Origin: Catenulispora acidiphila DSM 44928
GTDB lineage: Bacteria; Actinomycetota; Actinomycetes; Streptomycetales; Catenulisporaceae
Length of the DNA stretch: 64,000 bases
NCBI RefSeq assembly: GCF_000024025.1
Contig: NC_013131.1
Location: forward strand, 5,456,001 to 5,520,000
Reading direction: 5' to 3'
Part shown: positions 23,662-37,805 of the stretch, piece by piece
Layout of the letters: the number at the start of each line of letters is the position of its first letter
How positions within the stretch are numbered: position 1 is the first letter of the stretch
Notes under the pieces: model-generated
What the model was told of the DNA's origin: nothing
The model's input: only the letters and a program-made list of their open reading frames with translations
The model's database searches: none
Translations under genes and position numbers: made by a program

Positions 23662-25277
23662 CCGGCCGACCCCCCATGCCGCGGACCGCAGCGGCTCTCA
23701 GCACCTGCGCCGCCCTCCTTGCTCTGGCCGCGTGCGGCGGCGGGAGCAGCGGGACGAAGAGTTCCGTCCCGCCTGCCAGCACGAACGGCAGTAGTTCCGC
23801 GCCGTCAGTCCCCTTGTCGCCGGCAGATCCGGCCGCGCTGGAGCGGGTCGTTCCCGAGCCGGCCGGCATCACGGCGGCTGCCGGGACGTTCACCCTGACG
23901 AGTGCCACCGCGATCCACGCCTCGTCCGGCGCCGAGCCGGTCGCCGCCGACCTCGCCGCGTATCTCAAGCAGCAGACCGGGCTGGCGCCGGCTGTATCGC
24001 AAAGCCCTGATGCGGCGATCCAGCTTGTGCTGCAGCCCAGCGGCGGCGATCCGTCGCTGGGCACCGAGGGCTACACGCTGGTGATCGGTCCGAGCTCGGT
24101 CAAGCTCACGGCGGCTACTGACGCAGGGCTCTTCCATGGTGTGCAGACCGTGCGGCAGCTGCTTGTCGGCGCCAAGCTCCAGGACGGGACGATCACCGAC
24201 CACCCGCGATTCGCTTATCGCGGCGTGATGTTGGATGTGGCGCGGCACTTCTACAGCGTCGCGGACGTGAAGGCTTATATCGACGCCGCCGCGTTGTACA
24301 AGGTCAACGAGTTCCACCTGCACCTGACCGACGACCAGGGCTGGCGGTTCGCCGTGCCGGGGTGGCCGAAGCTGACGTCGGTGGGCGCGGCGACGCAGGT
24401 CGGCGGCGGCGTCGGCGGGTCGTATTCGGCGGCTGATCTGAAGGAGATCGTCGATTACGCGGCGTCGCGCTACATGACCGTGATTCCGGAGATCGACATG
24501 CCGGGGCACGTCGGCGCTGCGGTGTACGCCTACCCTTCGCTGGCGTGCGACGGTCGGCACCACGGTCCGGTGACGAGCGTATCGCCGGCGTACGACTCGC
24601 TGTGCACGTCGAGCGAATCAACATACAGATTTGTCGATACAGCGACCAAAGCCGCCGCCGACGCCACCCCCGGCGCGACCTACCTGCACATGGGCGGCGA
24701 CGAGGCGCAGGCACTGAGCCTGACGCAGTACAACGCCTTCGTCGCGAAGACACAGAATCTCGTGGCAGGGCACGATCGCACGCCGATCGCCTGGGCCGAA
24801 GCCGGTACCGCAACCCTGCTGCCGCAGACGGTGCTGGAGTACTGGAACACCGCGCAGCCGCAGCCCTACGTCCTCCAGGCCGCCGCCAAGGGCACCAAGC
24901 TCATCATGGCGCCGGGCAACCACGCCTACCTGGACCAGCAGCCGGTCGCCGGATTCCGCGTCGGCCTGCACTGGGCCGGCTACGTGCCGGTGTCGAAGGC
25001 CTACGACTGGGATCCGGTGACCGTCCTGCCCGGCATCGCGCCCTCGGCGGTACTCGGCGTCGAGGCACCGCTGTGGAGCGAGACCGTGAAGAACCTCGCC
25101 GACGCCGAAACCCTCGCCTACCCCCGCCTCCCCGCCATCGCCGAAATCGGTTGGTCGGCACCGAACACCCACGACTGGCAGCGATTCTCGAAGAGGCTGG
25201 CAGCGCAGGCTCCCCTGTGGGACAAGCTGGGGATCGCTTACTACAAGTCGCCGGAAGTGCCTTGGGGGTCGGGGTAG
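23658..25277 (+). CDS. GH20 beta-N-acetylhexosaminidase lipoprotein
   Basis: A 539-residue secreted enzyme. The signal peptide ends in a lipobox, LALAAC, at about residues 20-26, so it is a lipoprotein. A Ser/Pro linker precedes the GH20 N-terminal domain, then the TIM barrel with FHLHLTDDQGW and the catalytic pair HMGGDE, where Asp orients the acetamido group and Glu is the acid. It removes terminal GlcNAc or GalNAc from chitin-type or glycan substrates. The GTG at 23658 overlaps the MFS stop; an internal ATG at 23676 has no ribosome binding site. Confidence 0.92.
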   Translation: MTGRPPMPRTAAALSTCAALLALAACGGGSSGTKSSVPPASTNGSSSAPSVPLSPADPAALERVVPEPAGITAAAGTFTLTSATAIHASSGAEPVAADLAAYLKQQTGLAPAVSQSPDAAIQLVLQPSGGDPSLGTEGYTLVIGPSSVKLTAATDAGLFHGVQTVRQLLVGAKLQDGTITDHPRFAYRGVMLDVARHFYSVADVKAYIDAAALYKVNEFHLHLTDDQGWRFAVPGWPKLTSVGAATQVGGGVGGSYSAADLKEIVDYAASRYMTVIPEIDMPGHVGAAVYAYPSLACDGRHHGPVTSVSPAYDSLCTSSESTYRFVDTATKAAADATPGATYLHMGGDEAQALSLTQYNAFVAKTQNLVAGHDRTPIAWAEAGTATLLPQTVLEYWNTAQPQPYVLQAAAKGTKLIMAPGNHAYLDQQPVAGFRVGLHWAGYVPVSKAYDWDPVTVLPGIAPSAVLGVEAPLWSETVKNLADAETLAYPRLPAIAEIGWSAPNTHDWQRFSKRLAAQAPLWDKLGIAYYKSPEVPWGSG

Positions 25278-25356
25278 CCAGCTGCCGCTTTCGGGTGGCG
25301 GACCCAAACGATCTACGCATTCCGCACGATGCAGGCCTCGAACATAGCCGGTAGTC

Positions 25357-28353
<2,997 letters not shown>

Positions 28354-28384
28354 GCAGGGTCCGGCGCGGGCATTTGGAGAGCGG

Positions 28385-28419
28385 CCGGATGGCGCGCGCC
28401 TGGCGGGCGCGCCATCCGG
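28385..28419 (+). terminator. Terminator after the FtsX-like permease
   Basis: CCGGATGGCGCGC at 28385-28397 pairs perfectly over 13 bases with GCGCGCCATCCGG at 28407-28419, with a nine-base loop. The sequence after it, TTTAAT, is AT-rich. It lies 32 bases after the permease stop codon. Confidence 0.8.
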
Positions 28420-28641
28420 TTTAATAGATCAAGAATAACAGGGCGCTTCCGCGAAGACACAAGGCGTGACGGGCAGCCGAGTCTGCCCGCCCTCGCAACC
28501 GAGGGATATGTACCGGTTGCGAATTCTTACGGCCCTGTAAACGGATCCTCACGACCCGCAACCACTCCGATCATGGAACGTGGACCGCGGCTGCTTGAAG
28601 CCACGACGAACGCCGCCCCAGATCTCATCTGTCGAAACAAG

Positions 28642-28688
28642 TTCACCTAGCTGTAACACGCCACCGCGAACTGTCATCTGTCGGAAAC
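28642..28688 (+). promoter_or_regulatory. Possible GlnR operator upstream of amt
   Basis: Two half-site pairs resemble the actinobacterial GlnR box GTnAC-N6-GAAAC. The first is TTCAC (28642-28646), six bases, GTAAC (28653-28657); the second is GTCAT (28673-28677), six bases, GAAAC (28684-28688). The pairs are 31 bases apart, about three helical turns. GlnR activates amt-glnK in Streptomyces under nitrogen limitation, so the position fits. The match is imperfect. Confidence 0.5.
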
Positions 28689-28787
28689 ACGCGATGGCGC
28701 CGCCGGAAACGGCGCGCCGCGAATCTCCTGAGCGACATCTCTTCGCCGGGGCGCTCGGACCGGCGGCGAGCCCGGTTCGAGGCGGGG

Positions 28788-30526
<1,739 letters not shown>

Positions 30527-30546
30527 GCCTCGGCCATGCCGGAGCA

Positions 30547-30586
30547 CGCGGGTTCGGGCCGTCCCCCCGGCAGTCCCGAACCCGCG
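30547..30586 (+). terminator. Terminator after glnK
   Basis: CGCGGGTTCGGG at 30547-30558 pairs over 12 bases with CCCGAACCCGCG at 30575-30586. The hairpin is followed by CTTTC. It ends the amt-glnK transcript and may also serve the convergent lectin gene. Confidence 0.75.
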
Positions 30587-30627
30587 CTTTCAACCGGTGA
30601 TCACTTGCGCGGCTGTGCCGGCACTCC

Positions 30628-31179
30628 TCACGCGAAGCCGATGACCCAGCGCTGCGCGAGGGTCCCGTTGCAGCCCCACAGCTGTATCTGCAGGCCGGCC
30701 TGCTTGGAGGCTCCCGGCACGTCCATGCAGTACCCGGTGTTGCGCCAGCCGATCTTCGACTCCACGGACGTCACGTTGGGCAGCGAGGCGGTGTTGAACA
30801 GCTCGTTGCTGACCGAGCGGCAGGAGCTCAGCCCGAACGGGGCGCCGTTCTCCGCCGTGATGAAGGCGTTCAGGCACGCGCCGCTCGCCTGGTTGAGGAA
30901 GTCGTAGCCACCGTGGCTGTCGCTGATGTACTGCCAGCCCTGCATGGCGCTGCCGTCGCAGGGCTCCTGCACGACCGGGGAGTTCACCACCGGGTTCACC
31001 GGCTGCAGGCACATGCTGTTGCCGACGTTCTGGATCGGGTTGAAGACGCCCGCGAAGGGCTTGATGTGGCCGGCGGAGGCCGAGGAGGCCTGAGCCACCG
31101 CTCCGCCGCCGGAGACCACGGCGGCGGCCAGGGTCGCCACCGACGCCACCAGGCCGAGCTTGCGGCGAGACACGTTCAT
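30628..31179 (-). CDS. Secreted ricin-type lectin-domain protein
   Basis: A 183-residue secreted protein. A signal peptide (MNVSRRKLGLVASVATLAAAV) is followed by a ricin B-type beta-trefoil with several Cys and QxW-type repeats: AMQGWQYIS and LAQRWVIGF. Such domains bind galactose, xylan or other glycans. No catalytic domain is attached, so it may be a free lectin or a subunit. The ATG at 31179 is chosen because the signal peptide starts there. It is divergent from the large LuxR-type regulator. Confidence 0.85.
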   Translation of the reverse strand: MNVSRRKLGLVASVATLAAAVVSGGGAVAQASSASAGHIKPFAGVFNPIQNVGNSMCLQPVNPVVNSPVVQEPCDGSAMQGWQYISDSHGGYDFLNQASGACLNAFITAENGAPFGLSSCRSVSNELFNTASLPNVTSVESKIGWRNTGYCMDVPGASKQAGLQIQLWGCNGTLAQRWVIGFA

Positions 31180-31433
31180 GTCGTCGTTCCTCTCTGTCAG
31201 GGATCTGAGAACGGTCGGCCGGAGGGCTTCGCACAGCCATCGCCCCGCCCGCTCGCCGTTCACGTTATGGCTGGTCAGGGCTGCTCCAGATCGGGAACGG
31301 CTCCCTATATTCGGCCCGAGCACTCCCTATAGACCGCGCCCGGCGACGTCAGGGACTTCCCGGGTCGGCGAATCAGACCTCGATATCAGGGCTCTTGGTA
31401 CCGTGAGAGGTCCACACGACAAGGGGGAGACGC

Positions 31434-34034
31434 GTGGGCGAGGTTTCTGCGGGCGTGCCACTGGTGGAGCGGGACTCCCAGTTAGCTGAACTGGTCCGGT
31501 ACGTACAGGAGGCGGCACAGGGCGCCGGGCGTCTGATCCTGGTCTCGGGCGAGGCCGGGGTGGGGAAATCGGCGCTGCTGGCGGCGGCACGGCGGGAGGT
31601 GACCGCCGCGCGGTGGTCGTGGAGCTCTTGCGACGGGTTGTTCATCCCGCAGCCGCTGGGTCCGTTGTTCGACGTGGCCGGGCAGCTTGGCGGCGCGCTG
31701 GCGGAGCGCTGCGCGGCCGGCGGCGAGCGCGAGGACCTCTTCCGCGCGCTGGTGCGGGAGCTGGGATCGGCCGGGGTCCCCGACGTGGTGGTGGTCGAGG
31801 ACGTGCACTGGGCCGACGAGGCCACCCTGGACCTGCTGCGGTTCCTGGGCCGCCGCCTGCGGGACGCGGCGGCGGCGGTGATCGTCACCTACCGCGACGA
31901 CGAGGCCGGCGGCGACGCGCTCCGGGTCGCGCTGGGCGATCTGGCCGCGCAGCCCTCGACGCGCCGGATCGGCCTCACGCCCCTGTCTGCGGACGCGGTC
32001 CGGATCCTCGCCGAGGGCAGCGGATTCGCGCCGGACGCCGTGTTCCGGCTGACCGCGGGCAACCCGTTCTATGTCACGGAACTGCTGCAGGCGCAGACCC
32101 AAGGCGTGCCGGCGTCGGCGCGCGACGTGGCCCTGGCCCGGGCCGCCCGCCTGGACGCCTCCGCCCGCGGCGCCCTGGAGACCGCGGCACTGCTCGGCGC
32201 CAAAGTCGAGCTGCCGCTGCTGGCAGCGCTGAGCGACACCGCCGGGCTCGACGGGCTGCTGGCGTCCGGACTGCTGGTCGCCGACGGGATGTGGCTGTGC
32301 TTCCGCCATGAGATCGCGCGGCTCGCCGTCGCCGAGGCGGTGCCCGCGCATCGCTGTCTGCTAACCCACCGGCGGGCGCTGGAGGCGCTGTCCACGCAGG
32401 GCTGCGACGACCAGGCCCGGCTGGCCTACCACGCCGAGGGGGCGGGCGATGCCGTCGCGGTGCTGCGCCACGCCCCGGCGGCGGCCCGGCACGCCAGCCG
32501 GCTCGGTGCGCGGCCCGAAGCGGCCGCTCAGTTCGCCCGCGCGCTCCGGTTCGCCGACCGCGCCGAACCTGCCGAACGCGCGGACCTGAACGAAAAGCTC
32601 GCCGACGAACTCGTGCTGCTCGACCGCTGCCCGGAAGCCGAGGCTGCCGCACGGCAAGCTCTGGCGCTACGGCGCGAGATCGGCGACCGGCTCGGCGAGG
32701 GCGAGGCGCTGGCCCGGCTGTCGGGCATCACATGGAGTCTGAGCCGCAGCCAGGAAGCCGCCGCCTGGATGCGGGCCGCGCTCGTCGTCCTCGAACCGCT
32801 CGGGCCCACCGTCGAGCTCGCCGGAGCCTATGCGGCGCTGGCACAGCAGCGCCTTCTGTGCGCGGACTACGAGAACACGATCGTCCTGGCCCGTCGGGCG
32901 CGGGACCTGGCCGCCCACTTCGACGCCACCGCCGAGCTGAGCCTGGCGTTGAGCACCGAGGCGGCCGCCAGCGCCAAGCTGGGACGGGAGTGGTCGGACC
33001 TGATGCACCACGCCCTGAAGATCGCCCTGGCCGGCCGGCACCACGACCAGACGGCCCGCGCCTTCATCGCCCTGGGCAACATCAGCGAGAACCGGCTCCG
33101 GTTCGCCGACGCCGAGCGTTTCCTGGCCGAGGGAATCGCGTACTGCGACGAGCACGACATGACGTACCACAACATCTCGCTGCACAGCAGCCAGATGCAC
33201 GTGTACGAACGCACCGGCCGCTGGGAGGAGGCCGTGGCCCTGGCCGAGCAGGTCCTCAGGGAGGCCGGCCCGTGGCCGATGGACCGCCACTGCGCCCTGG
33301 TCCGGCTCGGCACGATCATGGCCCGGCGCGGCACCGCGGGCTTCTGGCCGTATCTGGACGAGGCCGCCGCGACCTCCGACGCCGAGGGCAAACCGCCCTA
33401 CCTGATCAAGTCCCGCCTGGCACGGGCCGAGGCCCACTGGCTCGCCGGCGATGCCGCCCAGGCCCGCAAGGCGGCGGAATCAGCGATCGGCCCGGGTACG
33501 GTGTGCAGCGCCACCGAACGCGGAGCGGTCGCGGTCTGGCTGCGGCGCACCGGTTCGCAGCGCTCGGTCCCGGGCGTGATCGCCGAGCCCTATCAGCACA
33601 TGCTCGACGGCGATGCGGAGAAGGCGGCGGCGATGTGGGCCGAGCTGGGCTGCCCGTACGACGCCGGCCTGGCGCTGCTCGACTCGGGAGAGGAGCGGCT
33701 GCTGCACCAGGCCTACCGCATCTTCACCGACCTCGGCGCCACCGCCACCGCGCAGCTGCCGCGCCGCACGCTGCGCAGCCTGGGCGTCCGCGCCGTCCCC
33801 ACCGGCCCGCGCGCCGCCACCCGCGAGCATCCCCTGGGCCTGACCCGCCGCCAGCACGACGTCCTCGGCCTCATCGCCGACGGGCACACCAACGCGCGGA
33901 TCGCCGAGCAGCTGTTCATCTCGGCGAAGACCGTCGACCACCATGTATCGGCGATCCTCGCCAAGCTCCAGGCGCCGGACCGGGCCGCTGCCGGGCGGAT
34001 CGCGCGGTCGGGGGTGCGGGCGACGGCGATGTGA
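31434..34034 (+). CDS. Large LuxR-type ATPase transcriptional regulator
   Basis: An 866-residue regulator of the LAL/MalT-like type. An N-terminal AAA-like ATPase has Walker A GEAGVGKSALL at residues 39-49 and Walker B VVVVEDVHWADEATLDLLRF. A central region of helical TPR-like repeats spans about 380-780, and the C-terminal LuxR HTH (LTRRQHDVLGLIADGHTNARIAEQLF...KTVDHHVSAILAKL) binds DNA. These proteins often control secondary metabolism or sugar use; the target here could be the divergent lectin gene. GTG at 31434. Confidence 0.93.
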   Translation: MGEVSAGVPLVERDSQLAELVRYVQEAAQGAGRLILVSGEAGVGKSALLAAARREVTAARWSWSSCDGLFIPQPLGPLFDVAGQLGGALAERCAAGGEREDLFRALVRELGSAGVPDVVVVEDVHWADEATLDLLRFLGRRLRDAAAAVIVTYRDDEAGGDALRVALGDLAAQPSTRRIGLTPLSADAVRILAEGSGFAPDAVFRLTAGNPFYVTELLQAQTQGVPASARDVALARAARLDASARGALETAALLGAKVELPLLAALSDTAGLDGLLASGLLVADGMWLCFRHEIARLAVAEAVPAHRCLLTHRRALEALSTQGCDDQARLAYHAEGAGDAVAVLRHAPAAARHASRLGARPEAAAQFARALRFADRAEPAERADLNEKLADELVLLDRCPEAEAAARQALALRREIGDRLGEGEALARLSGITWSLSRSQEAAAWMRAALVVLEPLGPTVELAGAYAALAQQRLLCADYENTIVLARRARDLAAHFDATAELSLALSTEAAASAKLGREWSDLMHHALKIALAGRHHDQTARAFIALGNISENRLRFADAERFLAEGIAYCDEHDMTYHNISLHSSQMHVYERTGRWEEAVALAEQVLREAGPWPMDRHCALVRLGTIMARRGTAGFWPYLDEAAATSDAEGKPPYLIKSRLARAEAHWLAGDAAQARKAAESAIGPGTVCSATERGAVAVWLRRTGSQRSVPGVIAEPYQHMLDGDAEKAAAMWAELGCPYDAGLALLDSGEERLLHQAYRIFTDLGATATAQLPRRTLRSLGVRAVPTGPRAATREHPLGLTRRQHDVLGLIADGHTNARIAEQLFISAKTVDHHVSAILAKLQAPDRAAAGRIARSGVRATAM

Positions 34035-34040
34035 GCTGTC

Positions 34041-34065
34041 ACCGCACCGCACCGCACCGCACCGG
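34041..34065. repeat. ACCGC pentamer repeat
   Basis: ACCGC is repeated four times in tandem from 34041 to 34060 and followed by ACCGG. It lies in the 66-base gap between the convergent LuxR-type gene and the acyl-CoA synthetase gene. It is a plain slippage product and I see no hairpin in it. Confidence 0.85.
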
Positions 34066-34100
34066 GCCGATCGCCGATCCGAGGCGGTCGACTGTATCCG

Positions 34101-35789
34101 TCAGTCTCCAGCCAGCGACGGCGGCAGGTCGCGCACGACGACCTTTCCCGTCGCGTTGCGGGGCAGCGCGTCGACGAACACGACGTCGCGCGGCACCGCG
34201 TTGCCGGGCAGGTAGCGGGCCACGACGCCGCGCACCTGCGGCGCGGTCATCTCCGCGCCGGGGCGCACCACGACGTAGGCGGCGAAGCGCTGGCCCTCGT
34301 CGGCGTCGGGCACGCCGACCACCGCGGCCTCGCGGATGTCCTTCACCGAGGCCAGCAGGTCCTCCACGTCGCGCGGGAACAGCTGCTCGCCGGCGCACAC
34401 GATCATGTCGGCGTCGCGGCCGTGGACGAACAGCCGGCCGGAGGAGTCCAGGTGGCCGCGGTCGTTGGTGGCCATGTAGCCCGAGCGGTGCTCCTTGGTG
34501 CCGCCGCTGGTGTAGCCCTCGAACAGCAGGGTGTTCCAGACGAAGATCCGGCCGGTGACGCCGCGGGGCACCACCTCGCCGCGCTCGTCGAGCACCTTCA
34601 GCCGGGAGTCCATCGGCGGGCGGCCGGCGGTGTTCGGGGCGATGCGCAGGTCCGCCGGTTCGGCGATCGCGGCCCAGGAGACCTCGGTGGAGCCGTAGAA
34701 GTTGTAGAGGACGTCACCGAAGACGTCCATGAACGCGGTGACCACCGGCGTCGGGATCGCCGAGCCGGAGGTCGCCACGACCCGCAGCGACGAGGCGTCG
34801 TAGGAGTCGCGCAACTCCGGCGGCAGCTCCATGATCCGCTGCAGGACCACCGGGACGCCGAACACGACCGCGCAGCGCCTCTCCTCAATCGCCTGCAGCG
34901 CGGCCTTGGGCTCGAAGCGGCGTTGCAGAACCAGGGTGTTGCGAAGCGCCATGCTGATCTGCAACCCGGCCAGACCCCACATGTGGAACAGCGGGGTGGC
35001 GACGAGCACTGATTCGCAGGCGCGCAGCGGTATTCGGGAGATCAGGCTCGCCGCCGCGGACAACCCCGGCGGGTTGGCGCGGTAGGCGCCTTTGGGCGCG
35101 CTGGTGGTGCCGGACGTCAGGACGATGAGACGGCCCGCGCGCTCCGGCGGGCGGCGCTTGGCGTCCGGGGCGGTGGCGATGACGTCGTCCACCGTGGCGG
35201 TCGCCACCCTGCGGTGCGCGGCCGGCTCGAAGGGGCGGCCGCTGCCCGGACCGGTGGACTCCGGCCAGGCGACCAGGAACGGCACGCCGAGCCGGGCGGC
35301 GGCGACGTGGTCGGCGAACTCGGCGTCGGCGATGATCGCGGCCGGTTCGTGCGCGCGCAGCACCTCGGCGGTGGCGCGCACGGTCAGGCCGGTGTTGACC
35401 AGGACCACGTCCGCGCCGAGTTCGGCGGCGGCGACCACGGCCTCGACGAACCAGGCGTGGTTCCGGCACAGCACCGCCACCCGGCTGCCCGGCGCGGCGC
35501 CGAGCTTCTCCAGGCCGTTGGCCAGCCGGACGGCGCGGCGGTGCACCTCGCGGTAGGTCACCGAGCGCCGTTCGTCGACCACTGCGACGCGGTGCGGCGA
35601 GCGGGCGGCGGCGGCGCGGTAGCCGCCGGCGACGGTGGCTCCCCAGCGCGCCAGGCTCAGCAGTTGGCGCAGGTTGCGGTCCGGGCGTGCCGGGCGCAGG
35701 ACCCCGGAGCGGGTCAGGATGCGCATGACGCGCAGCTGGGTGCCCTTCGGGCCGGTGATCTCGCTGGGCTCGGCGCGGTTGGCGGACAT
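34101..35789 (-). CDS. Acyl-CoA synthetase (AMP-forming), copy 1
   Basis: A 562-residue ANL-superfamily ligase. Visible motifs are the phosphate-binding loop LIVLTSGTTSAPKG, the adenine-binding NFYGSTEVSW, and the C-terminal GRDADMIVCAGEQLFPRDVE and PRNATGKVVVR with the catalytic Lys. It activates a carboxylic acid, probably a fatty acid, to the acyl-AMP and then acyl-CoA. It starts at the ATG at 35789, after a leader of about 200 bases. It is a tandem paralogue of the next gene. Confidence 0.92.
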   Translation of the reverse strand: MSANRAEPSEITGPKGTQLRVMRILTRSGVLRPARPDRNLRQLLSLARWGATVAGGYRAAAARSPHRVAVVDERRSVTYREVHRRAVRLANGLEKLGAAPGSRVAVLCRNHAWFVEAVVAAAELGADVVLVNTGLTVRATAEVLRAHEPAAIIADAEFADHVAAARLGVPFLVAWPESTGPGSGRPFEPAAHRRVATATVDDVIATAPDAKRRPPERAGRLIVLTSGTTSAPKGAYRANPPGLSAAASLISRIPLRACESVLVATPLFHMWGLAGLQISMALRNTLVLQRRFEPKAALQAIEERRCAVVFGVPVVLQRIMELPPELRDSYDASSLRVVATSGSAIPTPVVTAFMDVFGDVLYNFYGSTEVSWAAIAEPADLRIAPNTAGRPPMDSRLKVLDERGEVVPRGVTGRIFVWNTLLFEGYTSGGTKEHRSGYMATNDRGHLDSSGRLFVHGRDADMIVCAGEQLFPRDVEDLLASVKDIREAAVVGVPDADEGQRFAAYVVVRPGAEMTAPQVRGVVARYLPGNAVPRDVVFVDALPRNATGKVVVRDLPPSLAGD

Positions 35790-35989
35790 GGCGGCGGTGC
35801 CCTCCTGTCGGGGTGACGGATGGCTGTGCGTGTGGGCGTGCAGTTTTCCGGTTCCGTTCAGGTGTCGGCCGGCCTGGGCGGTGGCCGGCGGCGCGGGCCT
35901 GTGCCGTGGTGGGGTGACGGCACGGGCCCGCGGACGGTGAAGAGCTCGGCAGCCGTTATCCCACTGCAGTGCCTTCATTCACCACTTGA

Positions 35990-36007
35990 TTCACTCTTTA
36001 GTGTGAA
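35990..36007. promoter_or_regulatory. Inverted repeat between the acyl-CoA synthetase genes
   Basis: TTCACT at 35990-35995 and AGTGTGAA at 36000-36007 form an imperfect dyad with a short CTTT centre. It lies between the stop of the second synthetase and the leader of the first, in an AT-richer stretch, and could be an operator or promoter site for the downstream copy. Confidence 0.4.
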
Positions 36008-36009
36008 GA

Positions 36010-37635
36010 TCAGTCCGGGAGCAACCGGTTCACGACCTTGCCGGTGGCGTTGCGCGGCAACTCCTGAACGAAGTGCACGTCCCGGGGCACCGAGAAGCGC
36101 GCCAAACCCGCCTTCACCAGGGCCTTGACCTGGTCCTCGGTCATCGCCGCGCCGGGCAGCAGCGCGACGTAGGCGGCGAAGCGCTGTCCCCACTCGGGGT
36201 CCGGGACGCCGACCACCGCGCACTCGCGCACCCCGGGCTGCGCCGCGATCAGTTCCTCGACCTCGCGCGGGAAGACGTTCTCGCCGCCGGAGACGATCAT
36301 GTCGTCGTCGCGGCCGGAGACGAACAGCAGGCCGTGGGTGTCCACGTAGCCGCGGTCGCCGGTGGCCATGTAGCCGTCGGCGGTCTCCTTGTTGGCGCCG
36401 TTGGTGTAGCCCTCGAAGAGCATGTCGTTCCAGACGAAGATGCGCCCGACGGTGCCGGTGGGGACCGGCTTGCCGGTGGCCACGTCGCGGATCACGATCT
36501 TGGAGCCCAGCGGCGGGCGGCCCGCCGTGGTCGGCGCCTGGCGCAGGTCCTTGGGGTCGGCGATGGAGGCCCAGGAGACCTCGGTGGAGCCGTAGAAGTT
36601 GTACAGGACCGGTCCGAAGGTATCGAGGAACCTGGTCACCGCCGCGGCCGGGATCGCCGAGCCGGACAGCGCCACGATGCGCAGCGTCGAGGTGTCGTAC
36701 TTCTTGATCACGTCCTCGCCGAGGTCCAGCATCCGCTGCACCATCACCGGGACCGCGAACATCGCCGTGGCGCGCTTGGTCTGGATCGCCTTGAGCGTGG
36801 CCTCCGGATCGAACCGGCGCTGCATGATCAGTGTGGCCCGCAGCGGCATGCTGATCTGGAGCGCGGCCAGTCCCCAGGAGTGGAACATCGGCGCCGGTAC
36901 CAGGATGCGCTCCCCGGCGTGCAGCGGGATGCGGCTCAGGATCGAGGCCGCGGCGCCGATGCCCGGCGGGTTGGGGCGGCGCGCGCCCTTCGGGGCGCCG
37001 GTGGTCCCTGAGGTCAGGACGATGATGCGGCCGGGCTTGGCCGGCGGCTTGCGGTGGGTGGCCGGGGCGGCGTCGATGACGTCGTCCAGGCTCAGCGCGA
37101 CGGCCGCGCCGGGCTCGGGCCAGGCGTTGATCCGCAGCACGCCGTCCGGGCAGGCGGTGAGCACGCCGTCGAACTCCGAGTCGGCGATCACCGCCTTGGG
37201 CTGCTGCTCGGCGACGACCTGGGTCATCTGGCCGGCGGACAGGCCGGTGTTCAGCAGGACGGCGTCGACGCCGAGTTCGGCGCAGGCGATGAAGCAGATC
37301 ACCATGCCGGCGTGGTTGCGGCACAGCAGCGCGACCTTGTCGCCGGGGGCGACGCCGCGCTCCTGCAGCCCGTTGGCCAGCCGGGTGGCCCGGGTGACGA
37401 GCTGCTTGTAGGTGAGGACCACGCGCTCGTCGATCACCGCCTCGGCGTTCGGGGTGCGCGCGGCGGCGGCGCGGAAGCCGCCGGCGATCGTCGCGCCCCA
37501 GGAGGCCAGCGCGCGCAGCTGCCCGACGCTGCGGTGCGGGGGTCCGGGGCGGATCACGCCGGCCCGTACCAGGGTCGCGGCCACCGCCAGGTGGGAGCCG
37601 CCGCCGTCGATGGTCGCGCCTGCCGGGCCGGGCAT
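36010..37635 (-). CDS. Acyl-CoA synthetase (AMP-forming), copy 2
   Basis: A 541-residue ANL ligase, closely similar to its downstream neighbour. The motifs are IIVLTSGTTGAPKG, NFYGSTEVSW, GRDDDMIVSGGENVFPREVE and the Lys in RNATGKVVNR. It should make acyl-CoA from a fatty acid or a related acid, feeding beta-oxidation or lipid synthesis. The ATG at 37635 is the first after the promoter region. A perfect short dyad lies just upstream, and the divergent gene is a secreted lipase, so both may act in one lipid-uptake route. Confidence 0.92.
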   Translation of the reverse strand: MPGPAGATIDGGGSHLAVAATLVRAGVIRPGPPHRSVGQLRALASWGATIAGGFRAAAARTPNAEAVIDERVVLTYKQLVTRATRLANGLQERGVAPGDKVALLCRNHAGMVICFIACAELGVDAVLLNTGLSAGQMTQVVAEQQPKAVIADSEFDGVLTACPDGVLRINAWPEPGAAVALSLDDVIDAAPATHRKPPAKPGRIIVLTSGTTGAPKGARRPNPPGIGAAASILSRIPLHAGERILVPAPMFHSWGLAALQISMPLRATLIMQRRFDPEATLKAIQTKRATAMFAVPVMVQRMLDLGEDVIKKYDTSTLRIVALSGSAIPAAAVTRFLDTFGPVLYNFYGSTEVSWASIADPKDLRQAPTTAGRPPLGSKIVIRDVATGKPVPTGTVGRIFVWNDMLFEGYTNGANKETADGYMATGDRGYVDTHGLLFVSGRDDDMIVSGGENVFPREVEELIAAQPGVRECAVVGVPDPEWGQRFAAYVALLPGAAMTEDQVKALVKAGLARFSVPRDVHFVQELPRNATGKVVNRLLPD

Positions 37636-37679
37636 GGTCGGTACCTGCTTTCGTCCGTGGAACCAGGTCTTCTGGGAAG

Positions 37680-37693
37680 TTACCCTCCGGTAA
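37680..37693. promoter_or_regulatory. TTACC-N4-GGTAA operator-like dyad
   Basis: TTACC at 37680-37684 and GGTAA at 37689-37693 form a perfect inverted repeat with a four-base centre. It lies 45 bases upstream of the second acyl-CoA synthetase and about 110 bases before the divergent lipase gene. Dyads of this length are typical TetR-family operators, and fatty-acid regulators of this family are common in actinobacteria. Confidence 0.5.
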
Positions 37694-37805
37694 ATTGGAG
37701 CCGACGTCAATACCCGCCCCGCGGTGCGGCAGCCCCGGGGCCAGACGGGTGAATATCACGGTATTGAGAATGTACGGAAGCGCGCCGCGGGCCTAGAAAG
37801 GAGTC

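Larger units (their letters stand above)
28354..28787. other. Non-coding region between the permease and amt
   Basis: No gene is visible in these 434 bases. The left part holds a strong hairpin terminator and a short AT-rich stretch (TTTAATAGATC), and the right part holds the GlnR-like boxes upstream of the ammonium transporter. Between about 28440 and 28620 I see nothing that I can assign. Confidence 0.7.
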
